Source of the DNA: Neoceratodus forsteri
Taxonomy: Eukaryota > Chordata > Ceratodontiformes > Ceratodontidae
Assembly: GCA_016271365.2 (NCBI GenBank)
Contig: CM057458.1
Span: 202,526,501 to 202,590,500 of the forward strand
DNA: 64,000 nt
Direction: 5' to 3'
Shown here: piece after piece, positions 31,263 through 43,515 of the stretch
Layout: each line of letters opens with the position of its first letter
Numbering within the stretch: the stretch's first letter is position 1
Program-made: the position numbers and the translations under genes
The notes under the pieces: generated by a model
Told to the model about the DNA's origin: nothing
Databases searched by the model: none
What the model saw: only the letters and a program-made list of their open reading frames with translations

Positions 31263-33929
31263 CACTACGACTGTGAATGCATTAACTAGATAATGGTGTT
31301 TCATGGGCTTAAACATAAACATTTATTTATTTATTTAAAAAATATCAGATTTACAAACCTTTGCATCAGACACTCATTTACAAAGGCACCTCATTGAAAC
31401 TAATGCAAAGACAGCACAATTAACAAGTCCAAAAACAATGGCTCGGAGAGCAGACAGTTATAACAATCATTCACTGGAGATGCATGGGTAGCAGTAGATA
31501 AACAGATTACATAGCTTAGGCATGCAGGCACCACATCAAGAAGACCAAAGCAGTTCAAACAATATACAATAGCTAAAGCAAATAGACATCAGGATTTAAA
31601 GGGAAGCCCAGAGTGTTCACATGAAGGCTGTTGCATACGCTAACTGAATCAAAGTATAGTACATTGAGAAAGGGCATTATTTAAGCAAAAAGGCATGAAA
31701 GGGTGTGTGTTATTATGTAATAACGTCACTCCTGGAGTGGGTTGAAGCATGAGGTGAAGCCGAGTATTTATTTATTTGCACATATTTATTTTATCCACTG
31801 GATCAGCAATATTTGCACAAGCTGTGCCCAGTGCAGATTTTACAGCACTGGTCCTGGTTTGGTGATCTGGGTTTTACCCATACCACACTGCATATGGCTT
31901 AGTGATATACTGTACAGATGGCTGCTGAGTCTAACCCATTGCAGGTTGAAGTTTCAGAAAACCATTATGCTACACATACCTCCCTCACCCCCCAGTTACA
32001 ATTAATCCTCTACCAAAGTCATGCTTAAATACTGGTGCCTCTACATTCACACACTAAGCTTTTAATGCCAACATGCTTCTTCTACTGCTGTGAGTAAAAC
32101 TCTTTATTTAAAAACATTTTGTTGAGAAATTTTTGTTTTAGTATATCCATGGTAAGGAAAAATGAATTTGTAAAAGAAACCAAAATCCCCATTTATCAGT
32201 TCATTGAATCACAATTCAGCATGTTATGTATTTTTCAGATTCTATGTGTAACCTATAGTAAGTTAAACAGAAATTAGACACAAATGCCTACCTACCTATT
32301 TGCAAGTGAAGCAAATGTGGTTATTATCATTCAGTTGTAAACACCTATAGTCACAGCCAGGATTCACATTGCTAGACTCTGGGTAAGTATGACAAGTTTC
32401 TTAAATACTGGTACCTTATCCAGCTGTGTTCTGCTTGGGGTGTCTGTGTGTGTGTGGGTGTGTGTGTGTGCGTGTGTGTTTAAACATGTAACTTTCTATA
32501 GTATATTGTATAGCACTGTGAATCCTGGCTGCAGTGTTTTTTCTCTACTGTGGCTAAGCAAGACACTGTAACAAGACACTGGCCTGCTGTAGTGGCTGTT
32601 AGACATCAAACCAAAGGGTACGCTGTGAAGACTAACTTGGAGAAGATGCAATAAAACAATCTTGAATGACAGCCCCCAGACATCATAAAACACCCAGGGA
32701 AAATTAGAAAAACTCCTCTAATAGCCTAGGCAGAAACAAAACACTGGATTGAAGTGAGAACTCAGAACTGGTAGTAATATATAAAGCTATCTAACTGGGG
32801 TTTCTGTAAGAAAACAGCTGCTAAATAGCTCTAATTCATTATTTGTTTTTGATGTTAAAATACTTCTGCTAGCTAGACCTGATGCACAGAGAAAACAAAA
32901 AATAGTGAATTAGAGCTTTTTAGTAGCTGTTGTCTTACAGAAACCCCAGTTAGCTTGCTCTCAGGTATCTGCTAAACTAACTGTTGACATTTGTGCTCCC
33001 TGGATAAGAACAGTTACAAGGCTCTGCTGTTGCTAAACTAATTTTAAAGCAGTACACATGCTAAATCTAAAGGCATGGCTACATCACTGTCACATGAGAC
33101 AGGGGGCATCGTAGGAGAAAGAAAGCCAATAAAACTATTTGTTATGGAGATCCCCAGGGGTGGTAAAACTACCATACAGCTAGCAAGCTAATTTAGGAAA
33201 AACTCCTAATAGCAGACAAAAGGAAGGACGCACTAGGATTTAACATACATATCAAAACACTCTGCATGCCATATGTTTTTTGCACATTCTGGATGGACTA
33301 CTCCTTTAAAAAGAAAAATACACTTCATCACAAAATGTGCCCTCACATGAACATGCATGATTTATCTGTAAAGACAATTAAAAAAATGTATTTCTAAATG
33401 CATTAGTAACATCAATGCTTTCAAGATTTTGAAACTACTAAAAAGACATTCTATATATATAGATAGATAGAATATGGTAAACAAATATTGTTAATCCCAA
33501 AAGCTGAACTTTGTTTTTAGTATATAAATGTTTAAGAAATACCTGAAAGCTTTCTATTTTCCTTAGTTTTTGGAGACTTCTTAGTCTTTCCTTTTGAGAC
33601 ACCAGGTGACTCTGATAATCATGTGTTCCAAGGGTTTTTAAGTCAGTTTGAAGGCATTTTAAGTATCTTCTGTTCTAGTCCTTAACAAAATGCAGGGACT
33701 CCACAGATTTGTTGTTCTGTTCCTTGGTCCACATCCCAAACATGTGAGTCTTCTTTCAGGATGATATATCCACCTCATGCCCCTCCTACATGAATAGAAA
33801 AAAAGGTGGGATGGACCTTTTGGAGCTTCTTGGGTGGAGGATGGGTGGACCTTACTTCCCCCCAAAAAACAATGCTGCCTCCCACTACTCAGGTTCCAGT
33901 TCTTGTACCACCCATTTAAGAAAGAAAAT
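31263..33929. other. Unclassified A+T-rich DNA
   Basis: Apart from the palindrome at 32,791-32,953 and a (TG)n tract at about 32,437-32,480, I see no domain or mobile-element end. A segment similar to AGAAAAACTCCTCTAATAG (near 32,704) recurs as GGAAAAACTCCTAATAG near 33,194, hinting at an old direct repeat around the palindrome. Confidence 0.4.
32791..32953. repeat. Palindrome (MITE-like), about 60-bp arms
   Basis: The left arm starts CTAACTGGGGTTTCTGTAAG (32,791). The right arm ends CTTACAGAAACCCCAGTTAG (32,953). The inner arms pair CTCTAATTCA with TGAATTAGAG. The loop is about 40 bp. It is non-coding. Confidence 0.8.
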
Positions 33930-34360
33930 AGTACCGGCCCGGTGGCACTGAAGGTTGAGGCGCTGGATGCCACACCTCGCTCCATGCTGGTGACCCAGGT
34001 TCGGGAACGAGCCAGAGCTGTCAGGGTTCGACAGGGGAGGATAAGGATCGAGCATCCATAGGACTGCTCTCCTTCTCCAGGGAGGGGAGTGGACTGCTGC
34101 TGGTGCTTGGGTGGCCCCTGGTGATGGCTAGGGATCACTGAGCACGGGTAGGATGTATGGGGCTCATACTGTGGCAGGATGCCAGGATCAGGGGATGGGC
34201 AGACTTGTGTGCACTCAGGTCCTTGGGCATCATTGCATGCCATAGACAACGGGGAGGGAGAACAAGGAAATTCAGGCACCAGACGCGGTGGCTTAATGGC
34301 TGTCCCTTGTGTGGAAGACTGGTCAGCTCAATGGTTACACAGCTCTGGATCCTGTTCAGG
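33930..34360 (+). other. Two tRNA-like heads, possible SINE remnants
   Basis: At 33,940-34,020 the sequence has a GGTGGCACTGAAGG start and a B-box-like GGTTCGGGAAC. At 34,285-34,305 it has CGGTGGCTTAATGG, an A-box-like start, with a weak B box further on. Neither has a clear body or tail. The frames crossing them (33,659-34,279 minus) have no domain. 34,361-34,734 shows nothing recognisable apart from an A-rich run near 34,530. Confidence 0.35.
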
Positions 34361-35267
34361 AGGGTTGAGCTCAGGGGGGAGAAGCTCCCCTCCACCCCAC
34401 CATGGGGGTAGCCACGGGACCCACAAAGGAGTGCCGGATTCCTGGAGATGGCGGCCAGAGACCTGAAGGGGATGCCAGAAGTGGTCAGGTAGGCAGTCTG
34501 GTGGCTCAAGAAGGAAAAATAGATAGCAAAAAAAAAAAAGAAAGAAAAAAAATAGGACCCTGCGACCATTGACTAACATGAAAGCGTATTTATTTGAGGG
34601 TGGAAAACATTTCTTGGGAGGAGGGTAAGGCGGAGAAGACTATTTACACCTTCAGTCAGTTCCACAGACAGAAAACATGACATCACTCCTTTTGTACAAA
34701 CAATATTCCTGTAGACTCTGCCAACAGTCATAAAAATGGTAGCAGGAAGGATGCTGGCAATTATAGGCCAGTCAGCCTGATATCAGTGGTGAGAAAGTTA
34801 ATGGAATCACTGCTGAAGGAAAGGATTGTGGAATATCTTTAATCCAGCTGGTTACATGACCTGTGGCAGCATGGTTTCACAGAGGGGAGGTCGTGTCAAA
34901 TTAATCTGATAGATCTCTCTGACTGGATTACAAAGGATTTAGCTTAGGGTGGAGCGGTAGACTTGGCCTACCTAGATTTCAGTAAGGCGTTCAACACCGT
35001 TCCACATAGGAAACTAGTAAGTAAGCTGGGTAGTTTTAAAGTGGGTCCAGAGGTGGTAAACTGGATAAGTAATTGGTTAGGGAATGAGTAACAGAGGGTA
35101 GTGGTAAATGGAGTTCACTCTGAGGAAGGGAGGGTGACCAGCGGGATTCCTGAGAGATCAGTGCTGGGACCGGCCCTCTTTAACGTCTTTGTAAAGGACA
35201 TTGTAGAGAAGCTGGAAGGGAAGGTCTGCCTCTTTATGGATGACACAAAAATCTACAATAGGGTGCA

Positions 35268-35296
35268 CACTGTGTGTGTGTGTGTGTGTGTGTGAA
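35268..35296 (+). repeat. (TG)n microsatellite inside CR1 RT
   Basis: A run of about 14 TG dinucleotides follows CACACTG. CR1 copies elsewhere in the window have CACACAGGAGG-type sequence here, so the tract probably grew from a short CA/TG seed after insertion. Confidence 0.9.
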
Positions 35297-35798
35297 GGAT
35301 GAGCAGAAACCTGAGAAAACTCAAGGAGTGATCAAGGGTATGGCAGCTAGGATTCAATGCAAAAAAGTGCAAAATAATGCACTTGGGGCATAGAACTCTG
35401 GGACAGAGTACAAAATGGGTGGAGCGGTATTGACAATCACCAAATAGGAAAGAGACCTGGGGTAATCATATCAGATGACCTAAAGGTGGTCAGGAGGTCT
35501 GACAAGGCAGTAGGGAGGGCCAGTGGGATACTGGAGTGCATAGGGAGGGGTATCATCATGAGAAAGAGGGAGGTGGTGTTGCCTCTGTATAGATAACTGG
35601 TAACACTCCACTAGAGTACTATGTTCAGTTCTAGAGACCACATCTCCAGAAAGACATAGACAGAGTGGAGGCAATTCCAAGGAGGGCAACTAAAGTGGTG
35701 CAGGGTCTACATCAAAAGACATAGGAGGAGAGACTAAAGGACCTCATTATGTACACCCAGGAACAGAAGAGGGAGAGGGGGATATGATAGAGACCTTT

Positions 35799-35813
35799 AA
35801 ATAGCTCAAAGGG
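35799..35813. repeat. L1 target site duplication (left copy)
   Basis: AAATAGCTCAAAGGG here matches AAATAGCTTAAAGGG at 43,142-43,156 with one mismatch. Joining the flanks gives an uninterrupted CR1 sequence comparable to the copy at 52,528. Confidence 0.88.
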
Positions 35814-36264
35814 AGGGGCGTGGCTTGGACGCTGAGGAAACTGGCCACCTAAGCTAACAGCTCGGCTCCCAGCTAAACTAATCCGAACCAGTATACTGGC
35901 ATCCAGAGATTTTTTCCCCACCTGAAGCCACACTATGCCTCCTTAATCTCTGAATATTTGATCGGTGTGGGTCTTATAGTGCTCAGGATCTGGTTAATTG
36001 TCTTCTGGTGCCGGTTGTCTCACGACCCTCCCTCGACACCTATAGGCCATAAACCGTGATCAGGCCTGGTGGTCATCTCCCCACAATTCTACTGCATTGG
36101 CCTACTGTAAACCACTCCCCATACCTGCGTGGTGGACGGAAGGCTTGCTCCCCTTCATCTTCTCCTGAAACTTATTGGAGCCCTGCCCCAGTTACTATAT
36201 GGCCTCTTTTTCACCCTCACAGAGCTGACAGACCGCTGCTGCCTTGGAACCCACCTATCAACCG

Positions 36265-37412
36265 CCTGATGTAGGCACCTCCCTCCAGCACATAATAACT
36301 CTCCTAGAAACATTAGTATTAAGGGTGGACTCAATATCAGCAACTCTAGTAGGCACGGTGGCTGAAGTTCATGTCCTTAATGATAAAATGAATGTGGTGG
36401 AACAAAAAATGGAGGGCCTATAGCTTAATCAAGTGAAAATCCTACAGCGCCTCCAGGAGAATGATAACAAACTGGCCACACTCTGGCGGAGGGCAGAAGA
36501 CCAAGAGAACTGTGGGAGGATAAACAACATCAGAATCCTTGGCATTCCTGAAGGTCTGGAAGGCCCCAGTACAGAGTGGTTTCTGAATGAGGAAATCCCC
36601 AAAATGCTGGGGGAGAGGTGGCATGGCCTGATCGACCTGGAGAGCGCGCATCGGATACCTAGTGGACCCAGTTCTGCGAATTCGCAGCTATGACCTATCA
36701 TTGCTTATATCCTCAAATATTCTACTAAAGAACATGCACTGTGGGCAGCTAGAGATAAGGAAGAAATTATCTGGCATGAGGTGAAAATCTCTTTCTTCAG
36801 AGACTTTTCTGCTAAGGTGGCAGCCCAAAGAAAAAGCTTTCATCCCTATCAAGCAATTCCTAGCTTTACAAGGCTTTAAATATGGCTTTCGCCATTGGTT
36901 CACCTGCATGTTTCCAGGGAAGGGAGGGAGGGACATTTTAGCTGAACCGCCTCAGGAGATCGAAGCATGGCTCACTAAACATTGGCCTCGGATGCCCCTA
37001 AAAACTTCAACTCCCAGGAAGTTTTGGAGCTTGGGACATCGCGAATACACAAGAGGGAATCAATCAGCCAGCAGCAGCTCTCCAGGGGACTAAATTAACA
37101 GACAGACAATCCCACGCTCAAATGTTTCCACCAGATCTCCCTATCACACAGCATCATTGGGACTGGTCAATGAGAACTCTAATATACAGCAACAGCCTAT
37201 AGCTAACTCTCTCCTTCCCGGACCACAGCGGGGATCAGGCCAAACAGCATGGATTCATCATCGTTCGAATAGTGGTCATACTGCAACTCCTGAAGGACCA
37301 GAGACAGCCCCACCAGCCAAACAAACCGAGGATGATATCTCCTCAGAAACTCCACTGGAGCCCATGGACATTCCTGATGACCTTCTTATGGAAGCTGCAG
37401 CTACGGTTTCAT
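36265..37412 (+). pseudogene. L1 ORF1 (full-length copy), with stops
   Basis: A frame with coiled-coil character (LETLVLRVDSI, VVEQKMEGL) is broken by an in-frame stop at 36,421-36,423. It then continues with ILQRLQENDNKLATLWRRAE and the RRM start GRINNIRILGIPEGLEGP. LESAHRIP follows. After another stop come the C-terminal-domain blocks (about 36,780-37,000): ISFFRDFSAKVAAQRKSF, a shifted GREGG, and PQEIEAWLTKHWP. The tail at 37,157-37,414 is polar and acidic (PLEPMDIPDDLLME). The family is certain; the protein is dead. Confidence 0.85.
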
Positions 37413-38638
37413 GAGCAGACCTCCCTTCAGAAATAGATGATTATACAGACATTGCCACACTGCCTATCAAGCTGGGTGTGTTAACATTCGCTGAAGCGCT
37501 TTCCAAGGACCGACTAAGTACAACTACATGTTCAGATCCCACCAGAAGTGATGCTCCACCAAACTGATTTGCTTCAGTTTTCATAAGTTTTTCTCTTTCT
37601 CTTTACCTCTACAATATGGGTAATGTTTAGAGGGGCCCATGCAAATGTACATAGTAGGGGAGGTTTACCACCCACCGCTAAAGTATTGCATGACCCCCCC
37701 CCGTGATATCCACTGAGTGAGACTCTACAGCATATTTCATCGAGGCACAGATGGCTGCCCGTATATACCCTCCTAGACACTGAAGCACCTCTTGGGAAGA
37801 AATTGCCCCACTAGAAGTCAGGTGTCCATCCTGTACCCAGGATCCTTCCCCTAGTGGGTAGCTAACCCTAGCAACAATCTGCCATGCTCTTTATCCTCTG
37901 CTGGTGGGCGTTTCATGTTTTTGCAAGGGACCCCTTTTAAGAACCAGGATCGCAAGTGCCTTCCTTGTATGCGACATGCAGAGCCCATCCTAAAGACTAG
38001 CTTCTTTGCATAATACCAGGAGCTGTACTAACCCTTACCCCAGTTATCCCTGTTCCCCTCCCTGTATTCCCCCCCCCGGATGCCACACCCATTAGTCTTA
38101 TTGGACAAGGGTGGTAACTCAGTATTGATCCATTATGGCTGGGGATAGAGTCTCAGAGCTTATACCGGTTAAACTCCTAAACCTCCATTTTAGGTACTTG
38201 GATAGCATGGCTGTGCACTTCCCCCTATCCTGGCGGAAAACTTGCACTTACGTGCGCAACCCAAGTTACCTATAGACTGCTAATCTTACAAATTGACTCA
38301 GAATTCTGTTAACACTGTCACTGATAGCGTACTTAATATAGCACTAGGCCTACCTTTGAGTAGCTGTTCTCCTTTTTCTCTTTGTATTTGCAACATATTG
38401 CTATTTGCATCTGTAATTGTTGTTCTCTGGTGCACTGTATTTACCTACTTTATTTTGTTACTAGGTTGTTGCAGTTCTCCTCTCATATTACCAGCTTATA
38501 CTGACTTCTCTCTTCAGCTGATATTTCTTGCCACTTCTCAGGTACTCTCTCTGTCCACTCTTGCTCTCCTTTGCTGGATTCCTGAGGTGAGTACCTCTAT
38601 ACCTATTCCCCTTGGGTCTAATTATCCAGAACTTTAGG
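37413..38638 (+). other. ORF1-ORF2 spacer of the full-length L1
   Basis: About 1.2 kb separates the last ORF1-like frame from the endonuclease Met at 38,639. It has several C runs (about 37,686-37,702 and 38,069-38,078) and no recognisable domain. The end (about 38,300-38,610) is T-rich. Most L1s have spacers below 100 bp. Confidence 0.6.
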
Positions 38639-41600
38639 ATGGGAGTCAAACTTATTTCATGGAATGTAAAGGGACTGAACCACCCAACAAAAAGATCAGT
38701 GGTAATCAAGCACTTATGTTCCTTGCAGGCAGATATCGCACTCATACAAGAGACGTACCTCACTGCAAGAAATGTATTGTGGCTCAAAAAATCCTGGGTA
38801 GGATCTGTATTAGCCAGCTCAGCACAAACCAAGTCCAAGGGGGTGGCCATCCTTGTCCGGAAAATGTGTCCCTGTGTAACAGACAAGGTAATCACTGATG
38901 CTCAGGGCCGTTGGATTGTGGCTAGCTTTTCATATCTGGGAGGCCATGCGATGCTAGCCAATATCTATGGACCAAACGTGGACTCCCCAGATTTCTTCCT
39001 GGACATTAATCAAGCCCTTGAGTCCATATCCACAGGATACCCCAACATCCCCATTATGCTAGGGGGGGATTTCAACTTAACACTTGATATCTTTTTGGAC
39101 AAATCTAAGCCGACCCCACAGATGCACCCCAAGGCGGTACTCACGTTGCAGGAGGCAATGAAAAAATGGGGGCTTACTGACATATGGTGGAGAGACCATC
39201 CTTCTGGGCAAGACTACTCCTTTTTCTCACCGGTGCACACCACCTACAGTCACATAGACTTTTGGCTGGCTAACCCACCTGCAGCTCATACATTGTCTCC
39301 TCCAAAATAGAGAACATTCTTTTCTCCGATTATGCCCCTGTTTCTTGTACATATACACCCTCGGAACAAACTGGCTCAAGCCCCTGGTGGAGTTGTTACC
39401 CTTTATTGATTAAGGATCCTTTATTCCAAGCAATGGTATGAAATACTGCCCAAGACTACTTTGCTATTAACAAGTCCACTGACACCTCTGCTGCCATGGT
39501 CTGGGAGGCTTTTAAAGCTGTACTGAGGGGCTGCATCATTGCATATGTACCCAAAAAAACAAGGCTCGACGAGCCGACTTGAACCATCTTCAAGCTGAGT
39601 TATCAGCGCTGGAGGCCCAGTTCAAGCTGTCCACAGCCGACAGACTGGACGCAGTGAACCTCTGAACCATAGTTGGGTTAAGATACTGGATTAATACAAT
39701 GTTGCACCAAAAGGCAGAATGGCTGATGGCCAGGACCAATTATGCGTATTGGGAGGGGGGGGAGACAATGGTGGCAAACTCCTTGCATACCAGCTAAAGA
39801 AACAGCAGGCTGTCTCTCACATCCACACACTTAGGAATCATAGGGCAGAGACTGTTACCGACCCCCAAACAGATTAATATCTGTATGCAACAGTTTTATC
39901 AGCAATTATACCAGTCGCGTACCACCATGGAGCAGAGTCAACTAGAGTCCCAGCTGCGGGACTTCTGCTCTACAGCCAACATTCCTTGGCTGGCAGAACA
40001 TATGAATGTTGCTCTGGACAAACCCTTCACAGAGTCAGAGCTAAATCTGGCACTGTCCCAACTCGCCAAAGGGAAATCCAGTTGGCCAGATGGCATGACC
40101 ACTGAGTTGTATCAACTTTTGAGTTCTGAAATCAGTGCCCCATTGCTCTCCACTCTTCAGGAGGCCCATACGTCTGGTATCCTCCCACCCACCATGCAAG
40201 AGGCACTCATCACCCTTCTCCCCAAAAAATGGACAACCAATTGGACTGTGCCAATTATCGCCCTATATCCCTAATATCAGTGGACAATAAAATAGCAGCG
40301 AAGATGCTCGCAAGCCGCATGATAGAAGTCCTACCCTCCATAGTGCACCCATCACAGGTAAGGTTTACTAAAGGAAGAAGTGCTGTCGATAACATTCGCC
40401 TGTTTCTCAACCTTAAGTGGCTGGCCCTGCTCTCTTCTACCCCTATGGCTGCAATGTAGGTGGATTTTTCAAAAGCCTTCGACTCAGTCGAATGGCCCTA
40501 TATGCATGCCATACTTCAACTTTATGGTTTTGGCCTGTACTTTAGACAGTGGATCCAAGTGCTATACAATGAACCTTTAGCTCATATTCTCACCAACAAA
40601 GACATATCCCCACCATTCCCACTACAGCGAGGTACCCGACAAGGCTGCCCGCTCTTACCATTATTATTCCTGGTTGCGTTAGATCCTCTTACTCGGCAGT
40701 TATAGACCACTAATGAGATCAAAGGTATCTCAGTAGGAAACCATGTATATTTAAGGGCCTGCTATGCAGATGATTTGCTTCTCACATTCTCTCACCCACG
40801 AGATTCTCTGTGCCCAACTCTGGATATCCTACACACATTCGCCCATCTCTCTGGTTTGAAAATTAACCAAAGGAAAACTAGTGTTACCCCCCTAAATGCA
40901 GCTTGCTCCAAAGATTGTATACAAGACTTGGAGCTCATTTGGGCACCCAACAACCTCACATACCTGGGCATTCACATGCCATTTGACTGGAAGTACACTG
41001 AATCCAGGAACTTCTCCCCTTCCTAGAACAGTTAACTGTTGAAGTATCTCATCGGCTCCGGCTTAATCTTTCCCTCCCAGGGAAGACTGCTGCGATCCGA
41101 ATGCTTCTTCTGCCTAGAGTGACATAGCTTTCCAACAACCTCCCTATTGCTCTGTCAAAAAAATCTTCCTGCAACTGGACAGACTTATCTCTCAATTCCT
41201 TTGGGACAGCAAGAGACTGCGGTGGAACGTGCACAAGCTATGAGCTCATTGGTCTACGGGTGGCCTTGGACTCCCCTGGCTACAAGAATACCACTGGTCC
41301 TTCCTCACAGCTCAGGCCTCTAAATGGTTTCTTCCCACACTTTCTCCCCCTGCACTGTGGGTCCAGCTAGAAGCTCAAATTCTACAGGAGACTCCCCTTG
41401 GCCTACTTCTGACCAACCTCCCGATTCCCCAGAGTAAACTCACACCAGTCATGGTTGAAACCAAGAAAGCATGGTTCCGCCTTATGGCTGAAGCCTGGAC
41501 CAATAAATCTGCGTGCTGGTTAACATTCAGGTACCTTAATCTCTGGCACAGCCGGCTCCTACTGATGGACAACAAACCATTCCACTGTGGGCCAAGAGTG

Positions 41601-42479
41601 GGGTACACATTGTTCAGGATTTATACCTACCTGATTCTACCACACTTATGTCATTTGAACAGCTTAAAACCCATTATTCACTTCCATCTCAAGACTTCTG
41701 GAAATTCTTGCAGCTCCGTACTGCAGTCCAGTCCATTAATTGGTCCCAGACTGCCGACCCGAAATGGCTCTGGCTATCTACATTGCACTTAAAACCCTCC
41801 TCCCAGGGCCTTGAAGCTAAGTTTTACAGCACCTGGCAGGAAGCACAACCAGACCATACAGAAGCTTGCAGAATTGCTTGGAGCAGAGACTTAGACTGTC
41901 ATGTCACACCAGAGGTATGGGCACACTGCCTGCACAAAGTCCATTTCACCTATAAGGATGTTAAGAGCCAGCTGATTCAGCTTAAGATTCTGCTTCACTG
42001 GTATCGTACACCAGCAGCCCTCCATAAATGAGGTATTCTTCCCTATTCTGAATGCTGGAGATGCCATAAGAGCCCAGCCCATATCTTACATCTCCTCTGG
42101 CAATGTTCTACTCTGGCCCCCTTCTGGTCCTCAGTGGAAATAGACTGCTCAGGGGGTTCTAGGGCAACCAATCGACCTCTCCAACCACATGCTATTACTT
42201 GGAGACATCACCTCCCTGGAACAGATTATGCCACAACAGCGGGAATTGATTCTAGCAGCTCTGCTAGAGGCTAAAAGGCTTTTACTGATGTCCTGGTGGC
42301 AGCCTTCCCCACCTGCTATCTCCCTCTGGCACTCTGCTCTAGCTAGGCTTGCCACTTTTGAGAGGCTCACTTATACCAGCAGAGGACAACTATCACTCTA
42401 CCATAACAAATGGGAAGCATACCTCAATTCAACTCTCTGCTGTGTGCCTCCTCCCTCTCCCCAAAACCTACCTGTCTAG
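38639..42479 (+). pseudogene. L1 ORF2: endonuclease, reverse transcriptase, C-terminal region
   Basis: The endonuclease opens at 38,639 with LISWNVKGLNHPTKR and ALIQETYLT. It then shows IYGPNVDSP, MLGGDFNLTLD and YSHIDFWLAN, and after a frameshift ILFSDYAPVS, where the family has SDHAP, so the catalytic His is changed to Tyr. The RT has LAKGKSSWPDGMTTELYQ, NYRPISLISVDNKI, motif A VDFSKAFDSVEW (about 40,463), RGTRQGCPLLPLLF and YADD at 40,763-40,774. The C-terminal part (41,451-42,479) carries a W-rich region, including ILHLLWQCSTL with Cys/His near 42,090. RT aspartates are intact, but at least six frame breaks disable it. Confidence 0.9.
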
Positions 42480-43141
42480 ACAGACCACAGAACCTAGTTC
42501 TCAAGTGACTAGTCCCGTAGTAAGGATCTGCATGCTGATTATGACAACACCACTTTATATGTAGGTACTCTCCCATGCTAACTTCCACCTGTGTCTCCTT
42601 TTCTGCCTTTGGCCACCCTCTGGCACATCACTTAACATCAATAGACTTAAAGTATTAAATGAGAGACTTGTTTATACTGGTAATCATAATTAATGTTTTA
42701 CACTGTACTTTTAGAGTGCAAGTTTATGAAACAGTGCATATTTGCTTTAAAGGGTTATACTGCTACAGTAGCAGCCACAGACACTGCCAGCTATTCCCCC
42801 AAATTTGTGATATTTCCAGATATATCTAATGCTTTCTCTATTTCTACAGTAGGGCCAGCACAGAAAAACTGTTCAGAAATGTTGCGAAATATCTGGAAAT
42901 AGCTAGCAATGTCTGTTGTTACTACTGTATGTGTACTAAATGAGGTGAGACCATAACCTTATGATCATTGGTAGCCTTTTTGGCTGTGATGACAGCCTGA
43001 TGTAAAAAACCCTCCTAGATGTTCATAGTTAACTATGTTGCTCATAGGAATATTCTGTAGTATTTCTTAATGTACCTGTACATGATCTACCGATTGTGGT
43101 ATGGACCCATTGGAAAACAAAAATTATTCTATGATAAAAAA
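42480..43141 (+). other. L1 3' UTR
   Basis: This non-coding tail lies between the ORF2 stop and the A-run at 43,136. It contains a small inverted repeat: ATATTTCCAGATATATC near 42,809 pairs loosely with GAAATATCTGGAAAT near 42,886. A short frame at 42,693-42,902 lies in this region and is taken as chance. Confidence 0.6.
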
Positions 43142-43513
43142 AAATAGCTTAAAGGGGTAAATAAGGTACAGGAGGGAAGTATTTTTCAGAAGAAAGGGTG
43201 CTCTAGAACAAGGGGACATGCTATGAAGCTGGAGGGGGGTAGATGCAGGAGAGATTTGAGGAAGTACTCCTTCACTGAAAGAGTGGTGGATTCCAGAAAC
43301 AACCTTCCAGTGGAGGTGGTGGTGTTGAAATCAGTGATGGAGTTCAAGAATGCATGGGATAAGCACAAGGGAATTGTAGTGGAAAGGAAGAGAGAAGGGA
43401 GAAGGAGCTGTAGCTTGGGCTCGGTCTGCAGTAATAGTGTAGGTAGGGAGATATAAGCAGACTGGATGGGCCAAGCAGTCATTATCTACCATCAAATTCT
43501 ATGTTTCTATGAT
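43142..43513 (+). pseudogene. CR1 3' portion, resumed after the L1
   Basis: It resumes the CR1 of 34,735-35,813. The frame 43,223-43,456 has GGRCRRDLRKYSFTERVVDS and VMEFKNAWDKHKG, matching the C-terminal end of CR1 ORF2. The element closes with AGACTGGATGGGCCAAG and the terminal repeat ATTCTATGTTTCTATG (43,495-43,510). Confidence 0.9.
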
Positions 43514-43515
43514 AG

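Larger units (their letters stand above)
34735..35813 (+). pseudogene. CR1 RT, 5' portion, interrupted by L1
   Basis: It starts inside the RT with KDAGNYRPVSLISVVRKLME and then QHGFTEGRSCQINLID. It continues with motif A AYLDFSKAFNTVPHRKL, where the family has KAFDTVPH (the LDFSKAF core is kept), and TSGIPERSVLGPALFN. Motif C reads FMDDT where the family has FADDT. At 35,268-35,296 a (TG)n tract replaces the usual NTQEGL segment. The rest of the gene runs to 35,813 and resumes after the L1 at 43,142. Confidence 0.88.
35814..43141 (+). mobile_element. Full-length L1 (about 7.3 kb) inserted in CR1
   Basis: The parts in order are a G+C-rich leader starting GAGGGGCGTGGCTTGGACG, ORF1 (36,265-37,412), a spacer of about 1.2 kb, ORF2 (38,639-42,479), a 3' UTR and a terminal A-run (43,136-43,144). 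It is flanked by 15-bp duplications. Domain order and target duplication agree with L1-type target-primed insertion of a complete element. It is younger than the host CR1 by nesting, though it already carries many frameshifts. Confidence 0.9.

Noticed and set aside
33659..34279. 206-residue minus frame
   Set aside because: It is Ser/Pro/Cys-rich, overlaps tRNA-like SINE remnants, and has no domain or splice context.
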